Source of the DNA: Acestrorhynchus altus
Lineage: Eukaryota > Chordata > Actinopteri > Characiformes > Acestrorhynchidae
Direction: 5' to 3'
Length of the DNA: 64,000 nt
Assembly: GCA_034509495.1 (NCBI GenBank)
Contig: CM067506.1
Location: 16,110,528 to 16,174,527, forward strand
Below are positions 17,294 through 30,300 of this stretch, piece after piece. A program made the position numbers and the translations under genes. Position 1 is the first letter of the stretch, and each line of letters opens with the position of its first letter. A model generated the notes under the pieces. It ran no database searches, was not told the origin of the DNA, and worked only from the letters and a program-made list of their open reading frames with translations.

Positions 17294-17639
17294 ATCAATT
17301 ATTCTTAATCTTCCTGTAGTGTTAGTGACCCATTTGTAGGTTTTAAGGTTTTAAATGCATAACAGTATTACATATTTCAGTAAATGATAAAATGCTCTTG
17401 TTAAAATTATGACCTGTCTTTTGTTAGGGTCAGTTTCATCCCAGGTATAAGATTAAAAAATAATAAGTCAAAAGAGAAATCATAAACACACTATAAACAC
17501 TAAAGTCAGCTCTTCCTCCAACCATCTGAGCTTCAGTTAGATGCTTCTGTCTGTTTCACAAAACAACAGGGCAAGCAGCATCCCTGAAAAACAACAAGGG
17601 ATATGTGTAGTCCTCGATTACTGGACTGCAGGGTCACAA

Positions 17640-18220
17640 CATTATTTACCATGGAAGTTACAGGAAAAAAATAAACCTGAGCTGCCTGCTGAAATATCAC
17701 AGGTGAAAGATGGTGATACTGATATCCACTCTTCACAAAGATGCAGTTGTTTCATCAGGAAGTGACAAATAGCCCATAACCATCCTGGACTATATTAAAA
17801 ACAAAGTGACTGCCACCTACAGTTGTCAGTGAATCAGGAGATGGCCAATGGTTGTATTTTACAACGTTCTGTTTCTGCATACATTTGTATTGTGGACCTA
17901 CATTCACCAAATTTGGAACTCAAAAAAAGTTTCTTGTGGAGCTAGGAAGGTGCACATTGAACAAAGCAAACAGGTGCACCGAGACCCAGCTGCTGCAGCC
18001 TTGTTCAGACAGCTGCAGAGCTCACCAAGCATTCCATTCACACCCACAGCAACATGAAGAGCATCAGCACCAGCATCCTCCTCAGCCAGCCCTGTCTCAA
18101 CATCAACCACAACAGCCACAACCTAAAAGAAAGAGGCGTTAGATCTGCCATAGCAACAAGCAAATATATCTCTGCAAAGAACACACTAAAAATGTCACGT
18201 TTTGCCACACATGCATCTAA
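17640..18220 (+). mobile_element. Decayed piggyBac-type transposase, C-terminal part
   Basis: Hallmark pieces of PGBD4-like piggyBac transposases appear in order on the plus strand in shifting frames. They are EKNKPELPAEIS (17655 onward), HKDAVVSSGSDK, ILDYIKNK, then RRWPMVVFYNVLF with LWTYIHQIWNSKK (17830-17930), then a DPAAAALFRQLQ linker. A KRKRR-stop-ICHSNK region follows and ends in a Cys/His cluster LCKEHTKNVTFCHTC before a final TAA at 18218-18220. Several stops and at least two frameshifts make it non-functional. The N-terminal DNA-binding part and the first catalytic Asp are missing. The target TTAA ends were not located. Confidence 0.85.
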
Positions 18221-19490
18221 AATATACAGAAATACATTTGCGCAAATACATACATATATATAATTATTTAAAGAACATTTGTACAATGTCTTCCAATTCC
18301 CTTCAGTAATAGTCAAGTAACATAACTTTTTATTTATTTATATTTTTCTCATATTTTATTTTTTTATATTGAAAACAAGGGGTGCTGTCAAAAGAATATT
18401 AAAACAATTCTTTTCATGGATAAGGAAGCTTAACAAGGTAATGAAGAGGTAAGAAACAAATTGGATGATAAATAATTGTTTTTAGGGTATCTGATACAGG
18501 TCCAAACCGACCCAATAACATAACAGATAGTAAATAGAAAGCTAACACAAGAGGAAGGTTAATGACATTTATTTTGTCAGCTTTACCGTAAGAACAACTG
18601 TATTTAAAAAAAATTGAATACATTTATTTTCTGTATGGATCAATAAGATTAATTTGAATCTCTAATTGAATTCACTTAATTTTGATGGAAATAGCTGACA
18701 GCATTCTTTAGTTACATTTGGTAAAACAACTGCACTAGGGTGTGTTATTTTTAAATAGTTTATAGAACAGAAATGCATATTATACACATTAAGAATGCTT
18801 TCATTTTTCTTCCAAATACTTTTTTAAAGTATGTGCTATTTGTGTTGATCACATGGCAACTTTAATGATGTAATAAAACTAGTTTTATAAGTTTTCTAAT
18901 GCTAATGCAGCCAATGCAAAGCACTTATAAGCTAAAAAGTTTAAGAAAACATATACATTTTTTTGTTTTATGAAGGGATGTGTTTAATGTAAGCTTCCCA
19001 GAACTGGAATATTGAGCAACTGCTTTAACTAAAGTGCTTGATTGGCCTGTAAAGTACAGAATACAGTTTAATTTGTATCCCCGTCCAACTCATCAAAACT
19101 CAATGCTTTCATGTTTTGAATAAAGCAGAACATTTTTTCAAAAAAGTCAACTGTATTTTATATCCATTACATGTAAAATTACATATTTCAAGCATCTTTG
19201 TTTGACTTATAGCACATCAAAATCAGAAATCCAGAATCTCAAGAATATATTTTTTAAACAAAAATGCTTACGATGTCTATTTAAATGCAATAAATGTAAA
19301 ATGAGTTTACCTTAATTAATTTAATTATGACCAAAAAAAAATCACAATACAAACTTCTTGAGATGAGCTTGTTCTTACTGATGGTAATATATGAATTAGT
19401 AATAATAAAACAGCAATAAAAGTTGAAATGAATGAACAAAAGACAACTAAAATGGCAAACACTCCAACAAAAAAAATCTATTTAACATAC
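18221..19490. other. AT-rich spacer before the OGA 3' end
   Basis: Long A/T stretches without a supported gene, RNA or recognisable element. A residue of the piggyBac element may continue into the first few hundred bases. Confidence 0.5.
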
Positions 19491-21307
19491 TTTATTGTAA
19501 TTAACCATCTTAATTACATACAAACCTTACAGAAAGTATAACTACATTACATACATTATCATAATTACAACCCAAAGTACAGAAATGTATTCAACTTGTT
19601 AAATGTATTTAGGCCCTCAAAAATGAAGCCCTTTCCATGTGAATGTGATCTCAACTTGGCCATGCAAGGTCAATTTCCCCAAGGTTAGTCTAGGGTGAAC
19701 AAGGGGGGGGGGGGGGGGGTTACTAAGTTTCCAGGGTATTTATCAAATGTTCAGAATGATCTGAATTTGTCATAGGACTTTACATTTGGAAGGCAGGCTG
19801 TAAGGGATCATATCTGTGCCCAAATTACTACACTACCCCCCCTCCAAAAAAAAAAAAAAAAGGTGTCTATTCTTTACTTAAATGTACTGGTATTTAGACA
19901 TGATATTTCCATGAACAGCCAATAAACATATCAATTTTTAATTTAAAATGAAGATGTGTTTACACCTACCAAAACCATACAGAAAGATTAAAATGTATAG
20001 GGCACAAACCATTACTGCCATTTCAGAGTTTGTATTTTCTAGGCATATATTGCTTTACTGTCTTCATACATTAGGCTCGACATTCATCGCCTCACTTCCA
20101 AGCAACAGTATCGCCTGGACATGTTACACCACTGGGCTGGAATGAACTCTGTCATAACTAAAATGCATGTTTCAAACACAACCATGAGCACATTTCCTCT
20201 AGCCAATCAAATTACTACAGATGTGATGGGAATTTTATTTTTACGTTGTCACTCAAATCTTGTTCTGATCCATTTCAATGAACGCCACATGAAAACCCGA
20301 ACCATAATCTGATATCCTCGCTGAAATAAACACTGGTGGATCACCTCATGACTCACTGCCTTTCAAATATTTTTTAATGTATGAATGGTCAACTAATTAT
20401 GTTGAGACTCCAGAAAATATTACAGACAATATCTCAGACCACAGTGTGTGTACAAATCGTCTCAAAATAATTGTTGGGTGGGGGGAGCCTTGGAGGAAGG
20501 CAACAGATAGAAAGGCATCGCTGTACAAATTACAAATGTATCATCAAGATACACATGCTACTAGCTTATGCACAAAAGTAATATCCATGCTGTTTTAAGG
20601 ACAAAGGTCTCCACTCTCAGTCATCTCTACCAATTTCACGTTCTCTTTGTGGGTTTTTTCAGCGCAATCAAGCCACACAATTTATTCCTTCTTTGAGAAC
20701 AAGACACACCCAATCAGCAGTTAAGTTGCTCTGTTCACTCGAATATTTCATTAGTAGTTTGTACATGGAAAACTGCAAAACAACATCAAAAAGCAGTTGC
20801 TTAGCCTGCTTCTAGAGCTACCGCTGAAGAGGCAATGAAGTGCAGGAGAAAGAATGCATTTCTTCTTAAGTAATGCTAGCTTTAAGCTTTTGATTGTGTT
20901 GGGTCTAAGTCCACTCACTGGAACTAACTGTCACTGCATCTCAGAGGTGTAATGGGCTAAATGGCACCTGGCCAGCTCAAGCAGTCTTGCAGACCAGAGG
21001 AGGGTCTTGTTGAAAAGGCAATACAAGCACTCACATACTCTTGCACACCACCTCTGATTGGCAAAAGCACAATTACAATGAGAAGCACCTTAAATTATAC
21101 AAGTGTCTGCAGCATTTCTGAAGAACACACCTTGCAGAATAAAGCTACAGCAGCAGCCTGCAATGTGTGCAACAAAGATTACAAAATGGGTCACTGATTG
21201 ACTTGGTTACTTGAACAGGTAGTGAGATGCACTCTGAGCCTTCTATGCAGATCACTGCAGCTTTGTACAAGTTCTTCCACAAGCAAGTCTTCCAAAAACA
21301 CTCCCTT
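19491..21307 (-). other. Probable OGA 3' UTR with poly(A) signal
   Basis: Non-coding sequence after the OGA stop codon. A minus-strand AATAAA (TTTATT at 19491-19496) would give a 1.8-kb 3' UTR. A G17 homopolymer run at 19703-19719 and an A-run near 19845 lie inside it. An alternative TTTATT near 20235 would shorten it. No transcript data are available. Confidence 0.5.
19703..19719. repeat. Poly-G run
   Basis: 17 consecutive G on the plus strand, which is C in an OGA transcript if the 3' UTR extends this far. Confidence 0.95.
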
Positions 21308-24300
21308 TCACAGGCTCCTCCCCATTATGATGACATCTTTTGGAAAGCCCTCCATTTTGGCCACTTCAAAGCAGCCAAGTTTGCCATAAAAGTCCAACAT
21401 CCGTTTGTCCATTTGCCGGACCTCACAGAAGGCACCATGGGAGCCTAACAGAGGGAAGAGTAGTGAAGATATAATCAGGAGAAAAAAGGCATTCAAACAG
21501 GTCAGAGTCAGAGACTATTATCTTTCTTTTCCAAGTCTGGTTTTTGACATGTTACATGTAATGTCAGACCACTACTTCCCTGGAGACTAGACCATGGGTG
21601 TTTGCAATGAGTAGGTTTGGCTACAGGTTTTCATTTGTTGTTTAAAGAATGGCCAATTAATTAAATATGTGCAATCAGGTTGCTGCTGGTTGCTTAGAGT
21701 GAAAACCCACAGCCCACCTGCCCATTGTGAATATGTTTTGACACCCCTGGACTAGACAAATGTGATGAAAGGCACACATAGGCCTGAAGAAGTTCAACAT
21801 TATTTTAATTCTCGGTCATCATAATTCAATCATTTAGTGTCTTTTTCTTCTCTTCATTCAGAATTCAGAGTATACAGAACAGAGTAAGCCACCAGGTCCA
21901 TGGAATACTTTTAGCTCTTGGATATATACAAAGAGAGAGCAAAAATTGCACCTACCATTGGCCTTTAATGATGATAGGAGACAACCCATCATGCTTTTGG
22001 CTACGCTGGGATCAGTGACTTTTGTTTGAATGTCCACCTTTATGAGAGATGGGAAATTACTGAGGAATGATTCTGGCAATCCCTCCTCCTCCTCATGGAA
22101 GCTTAACATCATCTTCTGTGGGGGGTAAACAGAAATGACTCTCAGACATTTTAGGAGACTGGATGAATGTGAAAGACCAGAATACAGAGGAGTGTATCTT
22201 GCCTCTGCCTCAGACAGGTCCTTCTCTGAGTCAGGCTTGTTATACTTTTCCTGCATGAATGGAATCCAGTTCATTTTGCATTTTTTCACAAAGGGCTTGA
22301 CATCCACAGTGCCCAGGGCATAGCCACAGATTCCATCCTCATCCTCCAAGACGAAGCCATAATCTGGGCTGAGCGTCAGAAAACCTCCTACTAACCTAGG
22401 AGACAGAGTGGCTGTATGTAAGACACTGGACAATTCATACAAATGTATGGGATAGTAACTATAGTAAATGTTAAAGATACAAGGCCCCATGACAAAGCCT
22501 CTACATATCTGAGAAGGTTTTATAGTAGATTAGGGGTAGGCAACCTCGGTCCACAGCTTTGCGCTCCTTCTGGTGAAGCACAACTGATTCAACTCGCGTG
22601 TTAACTGCCAGGTTTAGTAGGTCTCTTAGCGCAGGCAAAAATTGGTAAACTGTGCAGGAAGCTGCAATCCAGGACCAGGGTTGCTTACCCCTGTAATAGA
22701 TGCTGAAACATTGATGTAATTGTTTGATTACACTGAACTATATGAGCAGTGTCCTTTTACAGAGATTATTCAAAAGATGTGAAATTACATGCCAATGCCA
22801 GCACTTCAAATGTTTCTGGAGATTTTTGGACAAACAGCATAGCTGCATTGTTCATATTAGAAAACATGCACTTCATACTTAATGCAGAAAGTACTTTAAT
22901 TAATAAATATTTTGTGATACCTGTCTCCAATCAGGTCTGGCTCCTGGTCAGAAAAAGGAAGGCCATCGGACCCCTCTGTATATACTTCTTTGCAGATCTT
23001 GTAGACAGAAGTCTAAATATGCACACACGGGCATACAATCAGAGACATAGACAGAGAGAAAATGGCATGTGGGAGAGCTCTGGACAGCTTTCATTCCAGA
23101 TCATGGCATCTGAAGGCTAACAGGTGGAACAGACAGCTGATTCAGCAGAATAGATCCTTTACGCTGCAAATTAACCTCAAAGCAGGGGTTAAACCGGGGC
23201 TTTTCAGTTGGAAACAAGGAGTTATAACAAGGAGTTTCCTCGATTTTCCACAGATTTGATCAATTTACAGTTTTCTGTAGACTGATCTAGCCAATTCGAG
23301 ATTTTCAAAGGATGTTTGAAATTTGGTATTTGGGTAAATTATTTGTGCAATCCTAGGGTTAACCCTAGCCCTAACAAATTTACTTTGTAAATACCTTGCA
23401 TATTAGTGCAAACTATTATGTCTTGTTTACAATTAACCCTTGGAACCCTATATCTGCACTTTGTGGGCAGTTCAGAGTACCCTAGAGACATTACACATAT
23501 CACAAGACTTGCCCTATCTAACCATCATTAATCTCATCATTGTAGGATGAATTATCAGCAGTAATCCAGCTCAGAAAAGTTAAAATTTACTTGTTTCCAA
23601 CTCAATTTAATCTCAGTTTAAATGCCAAAGTAGTCATCCAGTGCATGTTTACTGCTCTATCCACGTTTACATGCTCAAACTGTATGCAAACTCCAACTGA
23701 TCAGCGAGAGGGGTCACTGACCCAGATATTAGCTTATAAAGAAAAATCAAAAGGGAGGGGCAGTTTGATGCCTTTCTGTGCTCACACGGTGTTCAAATTT
23801 CAGAATATAAAGTCCTGAGAAAGGGACTTTTACTGAAATACAAATAAACAAAAATGGACATTTGGGTTGTTTTATTTGGACTATTGTCAAGAATTTATAA
23901 ATAAATTATTGTAATAAATATCCTTGTCAATCTAATCACTACAAATCAAACATCATAATTATTGCATGTTCAGCTCAAATACACTCTGGATGATCATTTC
24001 CCAACAGGTTTTCTGAGATGTAAACTGTTTAGTCCATACAAGCAGAAAAAAAAGTAAATTACAGATGAAAAAATTGTAAAATTCATACAAATATCTAAAT
24101 TATGCCACAACAATATGTGGCATGTGGGAGTGTCTTCTATAAATACTTTTTTTTAAACATTTTAGGAGAATAAATGTATGTCAAACTACAAAAGCATTCT
24201 GCAAAATTGGCCTAGGACCCATGAGGTTAAACCAACTAAGAAAAGCTAATTATTATAATATCCCCAAGTGAAAACTGCTACCCAAGTGTACTTACCTCGT

Positions 24301-27300
24301 CTTTAGGAAAGTAAGGCCTTATGGAATATATTTTGGAAGTTGGCATTGAGGGTGGTGGCTGGTAGAAAAGATCGTTTGCCCCATCTATTGGCAACAGTCT
24401 CTGTGGAGACCAATGCAAAAACATTCAGTACTTTCCCAACTTTAGGCACGAATCTCAGCAGCTCTTCATTCAGACTTACACTTATGAGTTTCTCTGCCAC
24501 TGCTGAAGCAACCTGACACGTCAGTGCAACCCTCAGCCAAACAACGGCATGAGTGGAAAGACTTTACAATGGAGCTTTAATGGCTCTTTTGGTTGGTCAG
24601 TATTCAGCAAGAGCAGGGAAACAGCACAACAATGTTATATCCCTTTTGTGTGCATTTTCCTTCTCTTTTGTTTTGAAAGAAAACGAAACCAAATAGAACA
24701 GGGAAAATTGGCTGCAGGCTTGGTCTGAGAAAGGCTTAACTGGCTAAAGGAGATGCCCCTTTCCCATTGTAAGGCATCGCAAGCGCATTTCCTGTAGAGA
24801 AAAGTAATGACGCTGCCACACATTCAGCAAAACTCCATGACCAAATAATATTGATAATCATTTATATTTGATGAGTAACTGTTTCTACTTAGAACCACTA
24901 GATTTATAGATATGAAGTATTTATTTAGAATTTAAATAAAGAATTTGTTCATGGAGCTTTGCAGCAGGCGAACTCGCAGGCGCACATGTGAACGCAGCAG
25001 TGCAGATGCAGGCGCAGAGGATATTTTGTGTTTCCTGCAAAGGAACAAGTTGTCATGAAAATAATCCCTAACCATGCTGCGCGGTCGCAGGCGCTTGGGG
25101 GAAATGCTGCATCTCTTTTGGGCAGTTGCTGAAAGAAAGCCAAATTTAGGCTGTGTCAGTAAACACCATTTCAAACACAGGCTTGACAGCAGTCATGTGA
25201 CCTAGTCCATACCAATATTCAGCATAAATGTCTGCTGATAAAGCATGAGTGATTACAAACTCATTAATTATTTGCTATGGCAATCAGCTCACCTTCAACA
25301 GACCAACCCTTAGCATTCTGCAATCACACCAGAAACATAGAAACAATAATAATAAAAATGAAAAATAACTTCATTTTAAGATTTTGCTGTGAATTCAATA
25401 TTTGATACCTGGAACTCTCCCGCTAGACCGCCCCTAAAGGCCCAGGGCTCTTGGTCTCCACTTAAGAACTGTGCTGAGGACTGACTACGACACCCTGTTG
25501 AGATCAGATCCAAGCGGAGAACATTACGTGAGGGGGCTTTCTTCCAAAATGAGGATGAAGGGGGTATGGGGTAGTGATGTCTATTTCCAATTCACTCCAT
25601 TGAAAAATACAAGCCAATACCTTTGCGTACTAGTATTATAGTATGTATCTAAACATCGTTTAAAACTTATATGACTTGGGCTCAAGCAGCTAAAGCTTAG
25701 ATTGATAGACGGCAATCTCTGATGTGAACAGAATACACAAGGCCAATTTACCAATTTACTTCATATCTATATGTAATCTATGCTTAAATCACTGGTGGTT
25801 AAGTGATTGTGGTGCTTGATTACAAGCTGAACATTGTATTATTTACAGGACTGCTTTGTTATTAGTTTACTAAAACTACTTATATTAATGTAAGAAGAGG
25901 AACTTTTGTGAAATTATGAGCTGTATAATAAGCTGCCCCTCTTGAATTAATGGCATTCTGGTTAGAGATTTTGTTGGTTCTACATCACTGACTTGCTTGT
26001 AATTAATTAAGCTTCAGCTGTTGAAGCCCCTCTGAGTTCCACACCTCATCTGAAGTCACATTCACATCTATCTGCATTGTCACATGACTAACAAGCACTG
26101 CTCATTAGCACAAGAGTCTTAAATAAAGAGACTAAATTGTACAGGACAGACATCATTTTTAAATGGACACTGGAGGAGTGAACCTCTTTTGCAGGAGAGT
26201 ACTGTGGCTGAGCCTTAGCTTTCTAAACTTTAGCCAAATCTTCTACAGATTTGATAGAAAAGGAAATGTAAAATGGACATGCAATGCATGTAACAAAGAT
26301 CAGAAGACAAAAAAATGGATTTCAGGGACTGGAACTCAAAGTCATGTAACAAGACAAATGCAGCGCATACACAGGAGTTACAATGCTCCTGTTTACACTG
26401 AGTTTCATAGATGATACCTAAGCACACATCCTTTGATGAAATGACAGGACACAGCACACATGGGCACCACCTGAGGGGAATTCACAAATCATTCCTCATT
26501 ACATACACATAACATACAGAAACATCCAAGGTCAGATGAGTAATAACACTTTAAAGCCTTAATGGAAATTGGGGCTGTACAGTACTTCCCCTAAGGTGGT
26601 GCTCCATGGCTGGTCAGAGCCACTTCAATTAGGCCTACTGATAGAAACAAAAACCACGTTAGAGCTGCCAGAGAAAAAAAATCTGGGGTTAACAATTGTC
26701 CCTTCAACTATCGCTGCGCAAATGTGACTTCATCCGAAACCCTTCCTTTCAAAACATATGTAATACTTAATCTTCAAAAATGTAAAGGAACCAAAAGCAA
26801 ATCAGAAACAAAATAAACCCGCCCTCCCCAACAGAAAATCATTAACGCCAGCACTGAGCATACATCGGCCACTGTCGATCCAATAGCAGTAGAAACTTGT
26901 GCTGAGGATCCTTCCATCTGTACATAATGAAGGAAGAAGACAATAGAAGAGCTTGTTAGTAAGTGATTTCAGCACAACAGCAGTGAGGCGCTGACTGACT
27001 GCCATCTGCACTGCTTTGGACCAAGGAACAGATGAGTTGGATAAGCTTGGAATTCAGATGTGCTGCATTCGCCTGGCTGTGCACACACACAGGCTGAGAG
27101 GCACACAGAGGGGGCACACTCCTTTACACCAAGCACAGTAAGTCACCAGGCTTCCTGTGGTGCAGTTTGATACCTCTTGATAGGGCTGCTTTTGTTCAGA
27201 AGAAAATGTTTGTATAAAATGTTTCATAAGGGATGAATATTTTTGATCTGCAGCCTAAATTGTGTTTTTTTTCTGCCTTAACTTGGTTTTAAAATTGAGA

Positions 27301-30300
27301 TGTGGCTTGACCAGTTTTAGTTGCTGCCTGCTGTGTTGCTTTGTCATATAGCTGGACAGAAACCTGTGAATGAAATGTGGTTACCAAGGTAACCCAGGCC
27401 ATGCTGGTGCTATAATTATTCAATCAACTTCTCACAAACATTTAGAACAGCATCCCATACTCTAACTGTACAGCAGTAATGTGCAAGTCATATGAATTAT
27501 GACAACTTCCAGGGGCTAGATGTTTATGGGTGGAAGTTTGACTAAATGTGATCATGCTGCATAAATGAGACAATACTGTTCGGATTTCAAAATGTCCCAA
27601 AAATTTTAATGTTTGCAGAAAATTCTTGTTTTTTTCAATTTAAGATATATTATTGACAGTCAATCTGCCCAAGCAAATCAATGTCAAATTATTGCCAATA
27701 GTATGTCCCTGATGAGAGTATGTAAACTTCCCATCACAACTGTCAGTTCCCAGTATGTTTTTTGTTTAGTTTTATATATCCCTACTGACACTTAAGAAAT
27801 TAGCAGAGGTAACTCTGTGTAAAAGACAGTGACATAGCATACTGTGTGAACTATATAAAAAAAAAAAAAACACCACAAGATTAGTACAGTTAGAGTAAAG
27901 CATCCATTCATCTGTTGTGTGGAGTATTACATATTAATATGTTAAACTAGAAATTGTACAAGAAAAACTCACTTTGCCCAAATTACATGACATAATTAAC
28001 TACATGTATAATGAAGTATTCATATAATGCACCAGAATAGCCTTACACAGCCGCCTTGCTTTCCAAGCTCGCATGCGCGGCGCGCTAGGGCGTAAGGGAT
28101 CAACTTTCCTTCACGATCAGGCCCTTGATCGAGAGAGATGGCAGCAGGTGTTGCTGAGTTAACGCACAATGATACTGGACACACAGCAAGCAGCAGGACT
28201 CACCACTGGCTACTCAAACCACAGTCTGTCAATTACAACATATTCCTTGTATATACTCAAGGTAGGCCCATTGAGGTTCACCAGTTTTCCAGCTGACTTC
28301 ATTACACAGAAAAAGGTGAACTAGCAGTGAAGACAGCATTCAGTCAGTGGAGGAGAACATTATTTACACAAATTCTGAAAGAAACGAAAAATAATTAAAA
28401 ATAAATGTAAAATAAATAAAAAGGTAATAAGTAAATGTGAGCCAATGAGGTAAACCAGTTTTAGCTGCTGTAAATAGTTTAACCTAAGAAAGAGAAGCAT
28501 TTGCTCCTTATATAATGTGTAGGAACAGACTGGGTTTATTTTTGTCCAGTGAACAGGCAGGTGTGAAGTGATAATTTACTCCTTTAAATCTAAAAATATG
28601 TTTTGCCAACTGTTGAAAAAAATCAGCGTGGGGGTTGAAAATCTTATAGATGCTGCTATTAGAGCACGTAGGACAAAACATATTTAATTGAAAAAGACCT
28701 TATATATATATATACACATATCTGTATCTATTTTTCTTATTGAGTAATGATGTTTTGACATGTTAGATGTACTTCTCATTTGGAGTGCTAAGTTGAATAA
28801 TTTGTGCCAAAAAACGGCAAATAAACAAACAAAAAATAAATAAATCATGAAACAGCAATGAAAAGCAAAGCCATACCTACCTAACCACTGTACAAATGAT
28901 TTGACCATAGAGATGATACTCTTTATGTCCCAGATATAGGGATATAGGTCATACAGAATAGTCCTGTTGGCAGAGTTGGAGAGTCTGGTGAACATCTGCA
29001 TGACGGAGCAGCACATCTCCTCAAAATTCTCAGCTTTGGAGTGCCATTCAGCAACCTGACAAAACATAAAATCCTTTAATTTATTTTTTTTTGTATACCG
29101 TCATTAGACAAAATGTGGTAATCCCCCACAATAAAGCCCCCTTTCTTGTTATAAAAAGCACCACCAAGTGGTAAGAAGAGAGACTGCATTTCCTCCATTT
29201 TGATGCACCGCAGTCACTCCCTTCTTTGGCTCAGTTTCATTACTTGATTTAACATGCCCTCCTTGACAACACCTTAGCATTGCCCTCAGGACAACCTCTG
29301 TTGCCATCTTTAATGTTCCATTACTTCACCTCAATACTTCATCTTAAGTGAAGCCTTTGAAAAACAATGATTTGAAGGGTAAAACCAGTTTAGAATGTAC
29401 TGAAACTGTACATTCCCCCCCCCCCCCCAGAACACAGAAAACTCCATATTAAACTGTTACTGAAGGCAGAAACTGTGGTGCTGATTATATTGTTTTTTCA
29501 TCCGCAGTAACAACAGAATTAGACGAACATGGTGAAATATAATACAAGAACACCATCTAACTTCCAACATTCGACTATTCACTGTTTACTATAAATCACT
29601 ATAAAATATGGTAGCACATATGGACAGGACAAACATATATGTGATCATTTTACATGAGCTAATTTAGCTACACCACTGACCTTCTCTGAATCCTTGCATT
29701 TGGAATTTACACTGACGATGCTGCTGTTGGCCCTGAGCCAGTTGAACTCCTTGAGCATCTGCACTGCCTTGGCACCATGTTCATACGGAAGAAAGAAAAG
29801 CTCTGCAAGCAGGGTGAGGTCTTCCAGTGTGAGTGGCTCAGCTGTGTACAGTGGTTTCTCATCAGGCCCTGGAACAAACACTTCCTTATTGAGTTGCTCG
29901 TCGGTCTGCATGGGTGCCACATCACTGCCCAAGTCTTCCTGAATAGACATCTCTGGAGACTTAGACTCTGTTAAGCTCTCCTTATCAGTGTCCATGGGTT
30001 TGAGGTCCTCTGCCATTGTGGTCTTCCCAATTTTTGTCAGAATTTGGTTGACATTCTTGGCATCCTCCACCTCATCTTGCTTCTCCAGCACCATCTCCAT
30101 GGGCTCCTCATCCAAATCTTTCTTCTCCACCTCCACCTCTTCTTCCTCATCTTTGTGCAGCACGTGGGGCTCCTCGCTGAGAGGAACAGTAGGACTCATG
30201 ATGGGTTGCTGAAACACTGTTGTAACTGTAGTGGAGGAGCCCAGAGTGGCAGTTGTCAGTGAGGGAACATCAACAGAGGAACTGTTCACACCACTGTGAG

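Noticed and set aside
23355..23380. Telomere-like GGGTTAACCCTAGCCCTAAC
   Set aside because: Only two or three CCCTAA-like units, too short to call an interstitial telomeric repeat.
29694..30262. Plus-strand open frames over 29.7-30.3 kb
   Set aside because: They are antisense to OGA exon 9, which has full similarity to the OGA acidic insert on the minus strand.
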